Assembly: GCA_036651575.1 (NCBI GenBank)
Contig: JAVVXN010000020.1
Span: forward strand, 1-25,131
Length of the DNA: 25,131 bases
Direction: 5' to 3'
Source: JAVWGW01 sp036651575
GTDB lineage: Bacteria > Actinomycetota > Coriobacteriia > Coriobacteriales > Eggerthellaceae
Both the position numbers and the translations under genes were made by a program. Numbering within the stretch: position 1 is the first letter of the stretch; each line of letters begins with the position of its first letter. The notes beneath the pieces were generated by a model. It worked only from the letters and a program-made list of their open reading frames with translations. It did not search any database and had not been told where the DNA came from. This document shows, piece by piece, positions 16,225 to 23,863 of this stretch.

Positions 16225-17553
16225 TTATGCGCGATCGAGTTTTTCGGGAACGCTCGCCCCTGAAAACTCTTCCACATTGACAGAAATACTGTGCTGAATA
16301 GGCTTCCACTTAGCTTTTTTGACAAGAGCAACAAGCGCAATGGGAATATAGGTCAACATGAAGAAGGGGAAGGTGAACATATAGCGCACCTTTTTACCCG
16401 TTGTGGAATGGATATTATCCCATTCAGTAAACGTGGTCAGCACGGCGAACACGAACATGAAGACCAAGTAGTTGAAAAGGCAAAAGAAAATCGACGAAGC
16501 AGATGAAGCGATCATGACACCCGTTGACATAGCTCCGGTTAAGCCAAGCACCAGGATAAGCGCATTGAAGGCGATCGAAACGATGGTTAAAAGCATACCG
16601 GGAGCGATGGTCATCAGCATATCGTAACAGGCAAAACGCGCACCTTTTGGATTGGTGATCGCCCCTTTTGCTAGGCGGGCGCCGTATTTACCAAACACCT
16701 GATAAAAGCCCTTTGCCCAACGAAAGCGCTGATTCCAGGAATCCTTAAACGTAATCGGCTGTTCATCGTAGAGAATTGCAGTCGGGCAATACGCAATGCG
16801 CTCGCCCTGCAAAATGGTGTTCGCGGAAAACTCAATATCCTCGGTCAGCAAATGCCACTTCCAACCACCCGCACGCTCGATAAGCTCAGCAGAAACAAAA
16901 AAGCCCGTACCCGATACCGCACAGCTTGTGTTGAGGGTCAAACGCGCCTGGTTGAGATATTTCGCCTCGCGCAAAAACCAGACTGCATATCCAGCCGAAA
17001 TCCAGTTGGAATCGTAGTTTTTCGAGTTGCGGTAGCTCGTTGATGCCTTTGCGCCATTATCAAACGTGGCATTCATTTCACGGAAATAATTGACATCGAG
17101 AACATTGTCGGCATCAAAAATAAAATAGGCTTCGTAGCCGTTTTCGCCATAGTGTTCACGAATGCACGAAAAACCATAGTCGAGAGCATACCCCTTGCCC
17201 ACTTCTTTTTTATTGAATCGGGGAAATACGATAGCACCCGCTTCGCGAGCGACTTCAGCGGTATCATCGGTGCAATTATCGGCAACAACGAACACATCGA
17301 TCAACTCTTGCGGATAGTTTTGCACCTTGATGGAGTGAACCAAATCGCTGATAACAGCATTTTCGTTGCGTGCGGAAATAACAACCGCAAAACGGTGATT
17401 CTTTTTTGCCACCAAAGTCTTCGGCTTACGGGTAAGCACCACCAAGACATAATAGAGTTGATACACATAGCACAATGAAAAAGTCAGAAACACGCAGAAA
17501 TTAAAGATATCCACGAAAGAAATCTGCGAGAAAAATTGATCCAACACCGACAC
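16225..17553 (-). CDS. Membrane-bound family 2 glycosyltransferase
   Basis: This 442-residue protein is a processive-type GT2 enzyme of the inner membrane, likely to build or extend an exopolysaccharide or cell-envelope glycan. One or two membrane segments (about 12-40) precede the catalytic domain. Motifs are the nucleotide-binding Asp in VVADNCTDD (89-97), FDADN (146-150), TED at 237-239 and QRFRW at 275-279, in the order seen in cellulose- and hyaluronan-synthase relatives. Three or four hydrophobic segments follow (about 305-415). The first possible start is GTG at 17553, but AGGGG lies almost on top of it; GTG at 17547, two codons in, has a better spacing. No PilZ domain and no other polysaccharide gene are nearby, so the product is unknown. 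Confidence 0.88.
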   Translation of the reverse strand: MSVLDQFFSQISFVDIFNFCVFLTFSLCYVYQLYYVLVVLTRKPKTLVAKKNHRFAVVISARNENAVISDLVHSIKVQNYPQELIDVFVVADNCTDDTAEVAREAGAIVFPRFNKKEVGKGYALDYGFSCIREHYGENGYEAYFIFDADNVLDVNYFREMNATFDNGAKASTSYRNSKNYDSNWISAGYAVWFLREAKYLNQARLTLNTSCAVSGTGFFVSAELIERAGGWKWHLLTEDIEFSANTILQGERIAYCPTAILYDEQPITFKDSWNQRFRWAKGFYQVFGKYGARLAKGAITNPKGARFACYDMLMTIAPGMLLTIVSIAFNALILVLGLTGAMSTGVMIASSASSIFFCLFNYLVFMFVFAVLTTFTEWDNIHSTTGKKVRYMFTFPFFMLTYIPIALVALVKKAKWKPIQHSISVNVEEFSGASVPEKLDRA

Positions 17554-17882
17554 CCCTCATACCTGCGCACCTTACGGCGACGCTCCATGATTCACGTAGC
17601 TCAAACCAACAGCGAAGCACTTGATGCGCACGCCGTTTGCGGTAGAGCCGAGAACTCAAACTGCACCGATTATAGCCACTTTGAAGAAGGCTTGCCGGGC
17701 TGGAGCGCGTTCGTTACCTTCCTTGAGCATTTTCCCGAATGAAACGACCGATTGGGCATAGCTTCTGCACATCTATTCCATATTTATTAAGCGTTTCTTG
17801 AGCGCTTTTAGGAGCGAGATTGTGCCTTACCCCCTATGTGATAATCTGAAACGGTTAAAGAGATTTATTCGGAAGGACAACA
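17554..17882. other. Divergent intergenic region, GT2 versus ahcY
   Basis: No gene is supported in these 329 bases. On the minus strand a perfect TATAAT (17674-17669), in the 13-mer shared with the tail-anchored gene, is the likely -10 box of the GT2 gene, giving a leader of about 110 bases. Toward ahcY, GATAAT (near 17840) is a possible -10 with no good -35. I looked for an S-adenosylhomocysteine riboswitch core ahead of ahcY and did not find it. Confidence 0.4.
17669..17674 (-). promoter_or_regulatory. Candidate -10 box of the GT2 gene
   Basis: The minus strand reads TATAAT about 116 bases before the GT2 start. The flanking sequence (TGCACCGATTATA on the plus strand, 17662-17674) is identical to that at 1882-1894. 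A -35 box cannot be assigned. Confidence 0.4.
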
Positions 17883-19142
17883 ATGAATTACGATATCAAA
17901 GACAAGACACTTGCCGATGCCGGCCTCGAACGTATTTTATGGGCCGATCGGGACATGCCGGTACTTGCCAGCATTCGCGAACGCTTTGAAGCGGAAAAGC
18001 CACTGCAGGGTATTCGGATTGGCGCATGTTTGCACGTAACGACAGAAACCGCCAACCTGATGCGCACGCTGAAAGCGGGTGGTGCCGAGGTGCACCTGTG
18101 TGCCTCAAACCCACTTTCAACCCAAGACGACACAGCAGCCGCACTCGTTGAGCATTTCGGTATCTCTACCTTTGCTATCAAAGGGGAGGATACCGAGACC
18201 TATTACCAGCATGTTGATGCCGTAATCAATTCTCAGCCGCAGATCACGATGGATGACGGTGCCGACGTCGTAGGACGCATTCATGAAAGCTTCCCCGAAG
18301 CACTCGATCACATCATCGGAGGCACCGAGGAAACGACCACGGGAGTGATTCGTCTGCAGGCCATGGCCGCACAGGGTGCACTGCGCTACCCCATCGTTGC
18401 GGTAAATGAAGCCAAGACGAAACATTTCTTCGACAACCGCTACGGTACGGGCCAATCCACCCTCGACGGTATCGTGCGCCTCACCAATCGCCTTCTTGCC
18501 GGACGCATCATGGTCATCTCCGGATACGGCTGGTGCGGCAAGGGTTTGGCCATGCGCGCCAAAGGCATGGGTTGCAACGTCATCATTTGTGAAATCGATC
18601 CGACAGCAGCACTTGAAGCGCACATGGATGGCTTCCGCGTGATGCCCCGTGAAGAAGCGGCACAATATGCCGACATTTGGACCACCGTGACGGGCAATTT
18701 AAACGTCATAGACGAAGTGTGTTTTTGCGCCATGAAAGATGGCGCGATCATCTGCAATTCGGGCCACTTCAATTCGGAAATCAATATTCCGTGGCTGGCA
18801 GAGCATGCCACCTGCCGTAAAGAGCTTAAGCCTATGGTGGAAGAATTCACACTAGAAGACGGTCGCACAATCGTGCTTTTGGCCGAAGGCCGTCTGGTGA
18901 ATCTTTCCGGAGCCGAAGGGCACCCCGCGTCCGTTATGGACATGAGCTTTGCCAACCAAGCACTGTGCGCGGAATACCTGCTGGCAAACGCCTCCACCAT
19001 GGAACCCGACTGCCACGTTGTCCCTGAAGACATCGATGCAGCCATTGCTGAAGTGAAGCTGGAAACACTGGGCGTAAAGATCGATACACTCACCCCTGAA
19101 CAGGTAAAATACATGAACTCATGGGAAATGGGCACCGTCTAA
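17883..19142 (+). CDS. ahcY: S-adenosylhomocysteine hydrolase (adenosylhomocysteinase)
   Basis: The 419-residue enzyme splits S-adenosylhomocysteine into adenosine and homocysteine, which clears the inhibitor left by methyl transfer. The NAD-binding glycine motif is GYGWCGKG at 214-221, the substrate-side signature includes HVTTETANL (51-59), EETTTGVIRL (149-158) and KTKHFFDNRYGTGQS (178-192), and the C-terminus ends in a Tyr-containing helix (VKYMNSWEMGTV). The length is that of the short form common in archaea and anaerobes, and the WC in the NAD motif also suits that form. GGAAGGA lies five bases before the ATG. It is a single-gene unit that ends in a bidirectional hairpin. Confidence 0.96.
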   Translation: MNYDIKDKTLADAGLERILWADRDMPVLASIRERFEAEKPLQGIRIGACLHVTTETANLMRTLKAGGAEVHLCASNPLSTQDDTAAALVEHFGISTFAIKGEDTETYYQHVDAVINSQPQITMDDGADVVGRIHESFPEALDHIIGGTEETTTGVIRLQAMAAQGALRYPIVAVNEAKTKHFFDNRYGTGQSTLDGIVRLTNRLLAGRIMVISGYGWCGKGLAMRAKGMGCNVIICEIDPTAALEAHMDGFRVMPREEAAQYADIWTTVTGNLNVIDEVCFCAMKDGAIICNSGHFNSEINIPWLAEHATCRKELKPMVEEFTLEDGRTIVLLAEGRLVNLSGAEGHPASVMDMSFANQALCAEYLLANASTMEPDCHVVPEDIDAAIAEVKLETLGVKIDTLTPEQVKYMNSWEMGTV

Positions 19143-19212
19143 GCAAGTACTTCTTAGAGGAGGCGCCCAGCTCGCATAAACTCGGCGCACAGAAACGTTG
19201 TCCGTTTATCCC

Positions 19213-19250
19213 AAAGAGCATCTGAGAACACTCTCGGATGCTCTTTGTTC
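19213..19250. terminator. Bidirectional terminator between ahcY and the DUF4130 gene
   Basis: AAAGAGCATC (19213-19222) pairs with GATGCTCTTT (19237-19246), with a further GAG/CTC pairing inside the loop, and TTTGTTC follows in the rightward direction. It lies between two converging genes, 71 bases after ahcY and about 20 bases after the leftward gene. Confidence 0.75.
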
Positions 19251-19270
19251 GTTCGGCGAACAGCGAGCTG

Positions 19271-20227
19271 TCAAGGTATTGCCGGCTTCATTTCCGTAAT
19301 GTTTTTCCATAAACGTTGGGGCATGAATTGCTGACGCAGTTCGGGATTGTAACGCGCCCCCACCGCCACATGATCGTAAAACACCTTCCACGCCGCCTGC
19401 ATACCCTCCTCTTCTGCAGAGGGTTCCGGCACCTGCAGGGCATCGGTCTTCACCAGGTACCACGAAGAATCATTTTCGGGCGGCAAGCTTTGAGCTGTTG
19501 AGCTGCCCTGCGCAAGCCGTGACGCACAAGAATTTTTGTCCACCTCATCTGACAGGAGGTCAAGAAGGGCAACCGGAGATTGAGCACAGTCGGCGGCGGC
19601 TCCTTCGTAGACGCCGGCAAGTTTATGCACCTCATCGTAAATCATAAAATTTTGCGTATTGAAACGCCCCACAAACCACTCCATAACCAACGGCACTACC
19701 GACGCCTTGGGATTGCAGCGAGCAAACCACACATCCCCCTGAAGATGCTCAAAGCGCAAAAATTGCATAATGCGATGCCGCTCGTTATAGACTGCGCGAT
19801 TCAGTTCGTAGAAACCAGCAACTTCATCATGGGAAATATCAAAAAGAGGTTCTTGCCCACCCGATTGCGCACAGATACCCGTACAGTGAATCTTACGCTG
19901 ACAGCCCGCACAGCTTTTGTGAGCATTTTTTGTAAGCGCATAACGAACAAATCGATAAATTATGCTGCCGGCACAGCAGTCATCAGAACGTGAGGCAACC
20001 AACACCGCATTGCTGAGTGCTGTGCCACAAGCTCTGACAATGCCGCGCTGCACGCGGGCAGCAAGCTGCAAATCAGTTTCAACCTCGAACACCTCTTGGT
20101 CCAGGCGTAGTTGCGCGCATTCACTGCGCAAAATATCTTCCGGCTCTTCCCTCTGCGCATAAGCTTGGAATATCGCTGTCAACAGCCCTTCTGAAGAGCC
20201 ATCGTAGAGGTAGGTGATGCCGCTCAT
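19271..20227 (-). CDS. DUF4130 protein, partner of a DNA-repair-type radical SAM enzyme
   Basis: The 318-residue protein belongs to the DUF4130 / TIGR03915 group ('probable DNA metabolism protein'), almost always next to the TIGR03916 radical SAM gene and in some genomes fused to a uracil-DNA glycosylase domain. Here that domain is absent. The start MSGITYLYDGSSEGLL is typical of the family. The conserved middle reads YELNRAVYNERHRIMQFLRFE and WFVGRFNTQNFMIYDEVHKLA. A Cys cluster (CAGCQRKIHCTGIC, about 121-134) might bind metal. Its start overlaps the end of the radical SAM gene by four bases (ATGA), so the two are translationally coupled. The chemistry is not known to me. Confidence 0.85.
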   Translation of the reverse strand: MSGITYLYDGSSEGLLTAIFQAYAQREEPEDILRSECAQLRLDQEVFEVETDLQLAARVQRGIVRACGTALSNAVLVASRSDDCCAGSIIYRFVRYALTKNAHKSCAGCQRKIHCTGICAQSGGQEPLFDISHDEVAGFYELNRAVYNERHRIMQFLRFEHLQGDVWFARCNPKASVVPLVMEWFVGRFNTQNFMIYDEVHKLAGVYEGAAADCAQSPVALLDLLSDEVDKNSCASRLAQGSSTAQSLPPENDSSWYLVKTDALQVPEPSAEEEGMQAAWKVFYDHVAVGARYNPELRQQFMPQRLWKNITEMKPAIP

Positions 20228-21741
20228 GCCGTTTGAGCGGACGCGGGAAATGCCGGAGGGTTTACAGGGGCCAGAAACGTTTGAGCGGCAAGAGTCGAAT
20301 GCACGTTCTGCTCGCGACTTCGCGAGGCGACTATTGTCTTTTTTTGTCCCATCATCTGCGCAACAGGCGAGACGCTACCGCTCCACAAATCAACCGGCTG
20401 CCGCGCGACGGATGGCACCGCCACACTCGGGGATTCTTCAAACAAGGTAAGCTGTCCGGCGATAGCCTTGTCAAAGCGGCGCCCGTGCTTCCCTCCCTGA
20501 ATTGGCGCCGCGAGCTGAGCTCGCAACCCCTCTTTCGAGTAATCAACACCATATCCTTGATACATCCCTTTACACGTGATGAAGAAACGTGCCCGCTTAT
20601 AGGCTACGCCAAGCTTGCGCAGCTCCCGTTCATGCAATCCCGTAGCCCGTCGTGCCCGCATGATTGATTGCGCACCACGAACACCGATACCAGGAACCCG
20701 CAAAAGCACTTCATACGATGCCGTATTAACCTCAACCGGAAACATATCGAGGTGGTTCAGTGCCCAATTTGCTTTCGGGTCGAGTAGCGGATCGAGGAAA
20801 GGGTTTTTTTGATCGATGATTTCATCCACATCGAAGTGGTAGAATCGCAAAAGCCAATCGGCCTGATAGAGCCGATGCTCGCGATTAAGCTGCACCGCAG
20901 CGCCAACCGGAAGACGAGCATCTTCGTTGACGGGCAAATACGCGCTGAAAAATACGCGCTTGAGTTCAAGATTCTTGTAAAGCGAAGCTGAAAGATTGAG
21001 TATCTGAAAATCACTTTCGGGACTGGCTCCGATAATCATTTGCGTAGATTGTCCCGCCGGCACAAACGCGCGCGTTTTCTTGGTGGGGTACGTCTGCGCC
21101 ATATAACATTTTTCTTTGCGCATGATAGCGCGCGTATCTTTATCTTCGGCAATATCATTTTTAATCTGATACATGGGAGCCAAAATGTTTTGTTTACTTT
21201 TTTCAGGAGCAAGTAACTGAAGGCTTTTTTGGGAAGGAAGTTCCATATTCACACTCATACGATCAGCAAGATGACCCAACCGCGCAATTAATTCCGAGGA
21301 AGTGCCCGGCACCGCCTTCGCGTGAATATAGCCCCGGAAACCATATTCGTGACGCAAAATAGCAAGCGCCCCGATCATAAGCTCCGTCGTAAAGTCGGGG
21401 TTGCGAATCACGCCGGAAGATAAAAATAATCCTTCAACGTAGTTTCTCCGATAAAACCCAACAACAAGATCAGCCAGTTCACGCGGTCGAAATGCCACGC
21501 GCAGCGTGTCGTTAGAGCTGCGATTCACACAGTAGGCGCAGTCGTAGACGCAGACGTTTGTCATGAGCACCTTAAGCAGCGTGATACAGCGCCCATCAGC
21601 CGCAAAGCTATGACAAATGCCCGCAGCGAGAGTGTTACCCAACTTACCCTTCTGCGCATCACGATCGATCCCCGAAGAGGTACAGGCAACATCGTATTTT
21701 GCAGCATCGGTTAGAATCTCGAGCTTTTCTGCAATATCCAC
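20224..21741 (-). CDS. Radical SAM protein, putative DNA modification/repair (TIGR03916-like)
   Basis: The product is about 505 residues. It has the radical SAM cluster CxxxCxxC (Cys64, 68, 71 in NVCVYDCAYC) and a helix-hairpin-helix DNA-binding motif (VPGIGVRGAQSI), as in 'putative DNA modification/repair radical SAM' proteins that pair with DUF4130. I start it at GTG 21741 (protein MDIAEKLEILTDAAKYDVA...), where the family begins; a GTG 17 codons earlier has no ribosome binding site and would lie over the operator. The last 80 residues are a disordered-looking tail, and QLTLF at 430-434, just before it, resembles the peptide that binds the DNA polymerase sliding clamp. The promoter upstream carries two LexA-type boxes. 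The reaction on DNA is unknown. Confidence 0.88.
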   Translation of the reverse strand: MDIAEKLEILTDAAKYDVACTSSGIDRDAQKGKLGNTLAAGICHSFAADGRCITLLKVLMTNVCVYDCAYCVNRSSNDTLRVAFRPRELADLVVGFYRRNYVEGLFLSSGVIRNPDFTTELMIGALAILRHEYGFRGYIHAKAVPGTSSELIARLGHLADRMSVNMELPSQKSLQLLAPEKSKQNILAPMYQIKNDIAEDKDTRAIMRKEKCYMAQTYPTKKTRAFVPAGQSTQMIIGASPESDFQILNLSASLYKNLELKRVFFSAYLPVNEDARLPVGAAVQLNREHRLYQADWLLRFYHFDVDEIIDQKNPFLDPLLDPKANWALNHLDMFPVEVNTASYEVLLRVPGIGVRGAQSIMRARRATGLHERELRKLGVAYKRARFFITCKGMYQGYGVDYSKEGLRAQLAAPIQGGKHGRRFDKAIAGQLTLFEESPSVAVPSVARQPVDLWSGSVSPVAQMMGQKKTIVASRSREQNVHSTLAAQTFLAPVNPPAFPASAQTA

Positions 21742-21763
21742 CCTGTCCCACTTCCCCGAAAAA

Positions 21764-21777
21764 CGAATGTTTGTTCG
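21764..21777 (-). promoter_or_regulatory. LexA-type SOS box 2, downstream of the -10
   Basis: On the minus strand the 14-mer is CGAACAAACATTCG, which matches the Gram-positive LexA consensus CGAAC-N4-GTTCG at all fixed bases but one. It lies just after the -10 box, over the likely transcription start, 22 bases before the GTG start codon. Confidence 0.65.
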
Positions 21778-21783
21778 TATTTC

Positions 21784-21812
21784 ATAGTACACAAACAGAT
21801 GTTCGTAGTCAA
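21784..21812 (-). promoter_or_regulatory. Promoter of the radical SAM / DUF4130 operon
   Basis: On the minus strand TTGACT (21812-21807, five of six) and TACTAT (21789-21784, four of six) are separated by exactly 17 bases. LexA-type box 1 fills most of the spacer and box 2 lies just downstream, so a bound repressor would block the promoter. Confidence 0.7.
21792..21805 (-). promoter_or_regulatory. LexA-type SOS box 1, between -35 and -10
   Basis: On the minus strand the 14-mer is CGAACATCTGTTTG, one mismatch from CGAAC-N4-GTTCG. It sits between the -35 and -10 boxes, the usual place of a functional SOS operator. Its centre is 28 bases from that of box 2, close to the spacing that puts two dimers on nearly the same DNA face. 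Confidence 0.72.
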
Positions 21813-21860
21813 GGATTTATACCTTTTTGTGTGTTCGAGCACGCAAAGGGGCAATACCTC

Positions 21861-21866
21861 TATAAT
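21861..21866 (+). promoter_or_regulatory. Candidate -10 box of the UPF0178 gene
   Basis: TATAAT on the plus strand lies about 45 bases before the ribosome binding site of the UPF0178 gene. No clear -35 box is 16-18 bases upstream. A second -10-like hexamer, TATACT, lies at about 21895. Confidence 0.4.
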
Positions 21867-21913
21867 GGCTTCTATTACCATCATTGAGATTTAATATACT
21901 GAAAGGTTGAGCT

Positions 21914-22429
21914 ACGAATCTCCCCGATCACACGCCAGCGCCAAAACCAACGCTTTTCATCGACGCGGACGCATGCCCCGTCACGTCTGAAACGATCGCC
22001 GTCGCACGCACCATGAAACTTCCCGTTATTATTGCGGGAAATTCAACGCAAAATCTCGAGCGGCACATTCGTCGAAGCGATTCCCGTGTGCCAACAAGTG
22101 GTTTTTGGGTTGATACTTTAACCGTTGGAGTCGGAGCCGATTCGGCTGATTTCGCCATCATTGAAGCGCTACAACCACGCGACATCGTGGTAACGCAAGA
22201 CATCGGTCTCGCCGCTATGGTATTAGGACGCAGCGCCTCCGCTATCGGTGTGCGAGGACGCGTATATTCGCTGGCCACAATCGATCTTGACATGGAAATA
22301 CGTCACGTAGAAAAAAAGATCCGCCGACAGGGTGGCCGCACAAAAGGCCCCGCACCCTTTACCGATGACGATCGCGACCTATTTACCGCAAACCTTGAGC
22401 GCCTGGTAAAAGAAACACTCAGTCTTTGA
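21914..22429 (+). CDS. UPF0178 (YaiI/YqxD) family protein with no ordinary start codon
   Basis: The family's defining N-terminal motif DADACPV is read in frame at 21962-21982, preceded by PTLFI. Before it the frame is open back to a TGA at 21908-21910, but contains no ATG, GTG or TTG. The first ATG in frame, at 22013, would remove the conserved motif. AAAGG at 21902-21906 followed by ACG at 21914 is the best-spaced non-standard start, and I use it as a nominal boundary only. A sequencing or real frameshift near the start is the other explanation. Other family features are present (SADFAIIEAL, DIVVTQDIGLAAMVL, RGRVYS and the C-terminal GGRTKGPAPFTDDDR). The function of the family is not established. 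The 3' end overlaps the converging gene by 11 bases. Confidence 0.75.
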   Translation, partial: TNLPDHTPAPKPTLFIDADACPVTSETIAVARTMKLPVIIAGNSTQNLERHIRRSDSRVPTSGFWVDTLTVGVGADSADFAIIEALQPRDIVVTQDIGLAAMVLGRSASAIGVRGRVYSLATIDLDMEIRHVEKKIRRQGGRTKGPAPFTDDDRDLFTANLERLVKETLSL

Positions 22430-23072
22430 TAGCAATACCCAACCGCTGCGCGATGCCGGCAGCCTGGAACATATCCATCGAGCAGCCGCGAAATTCATGC
22501 ATATTTTCTGAAACGGTAATATCGCCGATTTGATTGCCCGAAAAATCGACGCCCCTCAAATTCGTCATAAAGAAACTTACCCCCGTAAACCGCGTATCGA
22601 TCGGTTCGAAAAACTTAATCGACGCTTCCGACATATCGGCCTGCGAAAAATCGGTTGAATGGGCTGACACGCATTCGAACTTCGCTTTTGTGAAATTGGC
22701 GTATTGGAAAATGGATTCCGTTATCACCACGTATTTCAGCACCGCTTCGCTGAAGTCGGTGCCAAGGAATTTACAGGAAACGAATTCACAGCGGTTAAAA
22801 TACGCCAGATGAAAACAGCTGTTCGAGAAATCGCACCCAACAAACACCACATCCTCAAACGACGCATGCTCCAAATCGCAATCGCGAAATATACATTGCT
22901 TCAGCGTTGATCCCGTGATGTCGAGACGTGCCAAATCGGTGCTAACCTGCACGTCGCCCTCAAGCGCCAGATGCGCCAATTCACGATCGTCGTCCATGAC
23001 CTCTTCGATATACGTGGTCACACTATCGATAGCGATCAGTTCACCGGGGATGTTCGGTTTGCTTATCTTCAC
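22419..23072 (-). CDS. Pentapeptide-repeat protein
   Basis: The 217-residue protein has a short N-terminal region (1-50) and then pentapeptide repeats of the A(D/N)LXX kind, with many Phe at the central position (CDFSN, CEFVS, CKFLG, TDFSE, ANFTK, TDFSQ, VDFSG). Such repeats fold into a right-handed square beta-helix. Some members mimic DNA and protect gyrase, others have unknown partners; nothing here decides between them. It starts with GTG at 23072 and a GGAGTAAG site a little further upstream than usual. It follows the rhodanese lipoprotein gene by 28 bases on the same strand and is probably in its operon. Confidence 0.85.
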   Translation of the reverse strand: MKISKPNIPGELIAIDSVTTYIEEVMDDDRELAHLALEGDVQVSTDLARLDITGSTLKQCIFRDCDLEHASFEDVVFVGCDFSNSCFHLAYFNRCEFVSCKFLGTDFSEAVLKYVVITESIFQYANFTKAKFECVSAHSTDFSQADMSEASIKFFEPIDTRFTGVSFFMTNLRGVDFSGNQIGDITVSENMHEFRGCSMDMFQAAGIAQRLGIAIKD

Positions 23073-23100
23073 AATGGTTACTTACTCCGTTTCAGGCAAT

Positions 23101-23637
23101 TTATTTTTCGATGTCGTAGGGCCAGCTATTAATACCGCCCGCATCAAGTACCGGGCTAAACCCGAGATTCGATAAATGCTGCGCCGCGTTTGCACTTCGC
23201 ACGCCGCTGCGGCAGTACACGATGAGAGCCGAGGCATCTTCCGCACTTGCAAGACCTTTTTCCTGCGCAGCCTTATCGAGACCGGCAGCCCGAAGCGTGT
23301 CGGCAGTTTGGGCGGAAGTAATCGTGCTCAGTGGCAGCAGAAAGGCACCAGGAATGTGTCCCTGGGCGTATTCGCTGGCCTCGCGCACATCGATCAACAA
23401 GGCGGCGGGGTATTGTTCCATGATCTGCTTGGTCTGCTCGGGTTTGATCACGCTGACTCCTTGAGTTGACATAAGGGATTCAAGAGATGCACCCACGCCA
23501 GAAGTGTCTGACACGGATTCGGAGGTGCCCGCGCCCGAAGAAGCAGAACAGCCCGTCAGGACAACAGCTGCGGCCAGCACCACAACAAGGATGCCGATCA
23601 ACATTGAAGAAACATGGTGATGCAGAAACTCAACCAC
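23101..23637 (-). CDS. Rhodanese-domain lipoprotein
   Basis: This 178-residue protein is a membrane-anchored sulfurtransferase-like protein. I choose GTG at 23637 because GGAAGG lies nine bases upstream; earlier in-frame starts would add a 25-residue basic stretch with no such support. A hydrophobic segment (12-28) ends in the lipobox LTGC, so Cys30 is probably lipidated and the protein sits outside the membrane. After a Ser/Gly linker, the rhodanese domain covers about 60-175, with LIDVREASEYAQGHIPGA (81-98) and the active-site loop CRSGVRS (Cys142). The family transfers sulfane sulfur or acts in redox sensing; the acceptor is unknown. The pentapeptide gene follows 28 bases downstream. Confidence 0.88.
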   Translation of the reverse strand: MVEFLHHHVSSMLIGILVVVLAAAVVLTGCSASSGAGTSESVSDTSGVGASLESLMSTQGVSVIKPEQTKQIMEQYPAALLIDVREASEYAQGHIPGAFLLPLSTITSAQTADTLRAAGLDKAAQEKGLASAEDASALIVYCRSGVRSANAAQHLSNLGFSPVLDAGGINSWPYDIEK

Positions 23638-23746
23638 GGAATTCACCCTTCCGAAACATGCGGTACGATATCCCCTATTTAAGCATACTTGGGTGCGACG
23701 CGATACCGTCAACTGAAGCCAATCGGGGAATAACGAACCGAGATGG

Positions 23747-23752
23747 TATAAT
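23747..23752 (+). promoter_or_regulatory. Candidate -10 box of the small membrane protein gene
   Basis: TATAAT on the plus strand would start a transcript near 23760 with a leader of about 100 bases before the TTG start at 23864. No clear -35 box is seen. Confidence 0.4.
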
Positions 23753-23863
23753 CAGCCCGTTAGATTTCAGGTTTTCTTTTCAACCAATACGTGCAACGCT
23801 TGAATCGTTTATGTTTATGAATGATTTTTTATAAGACAAACAAGATAATAAAGGAATTAAACC

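Noticed and set aside
17587..17742. Rightward 51-codon frame with plausible composition between GT2 and ahcY
   Set aside because: No ribosome binding site precedes its ATG, and it overlaps the likely leftward GT2 promoter; the evidence is too thin to call a gene.
17743..17882. Possible S-adenosylhomocysteine riboswitch ahead of ahcY
   Set aside because: The conserved core sequences and pairing of that riboswitch are not present; only short, weak hairpins were found.
18117..19135. Two leftward frames of 182 and 231 codons opposite ahcY
   Set aside because: They are shadows of the strongly conserved ahcY frame.
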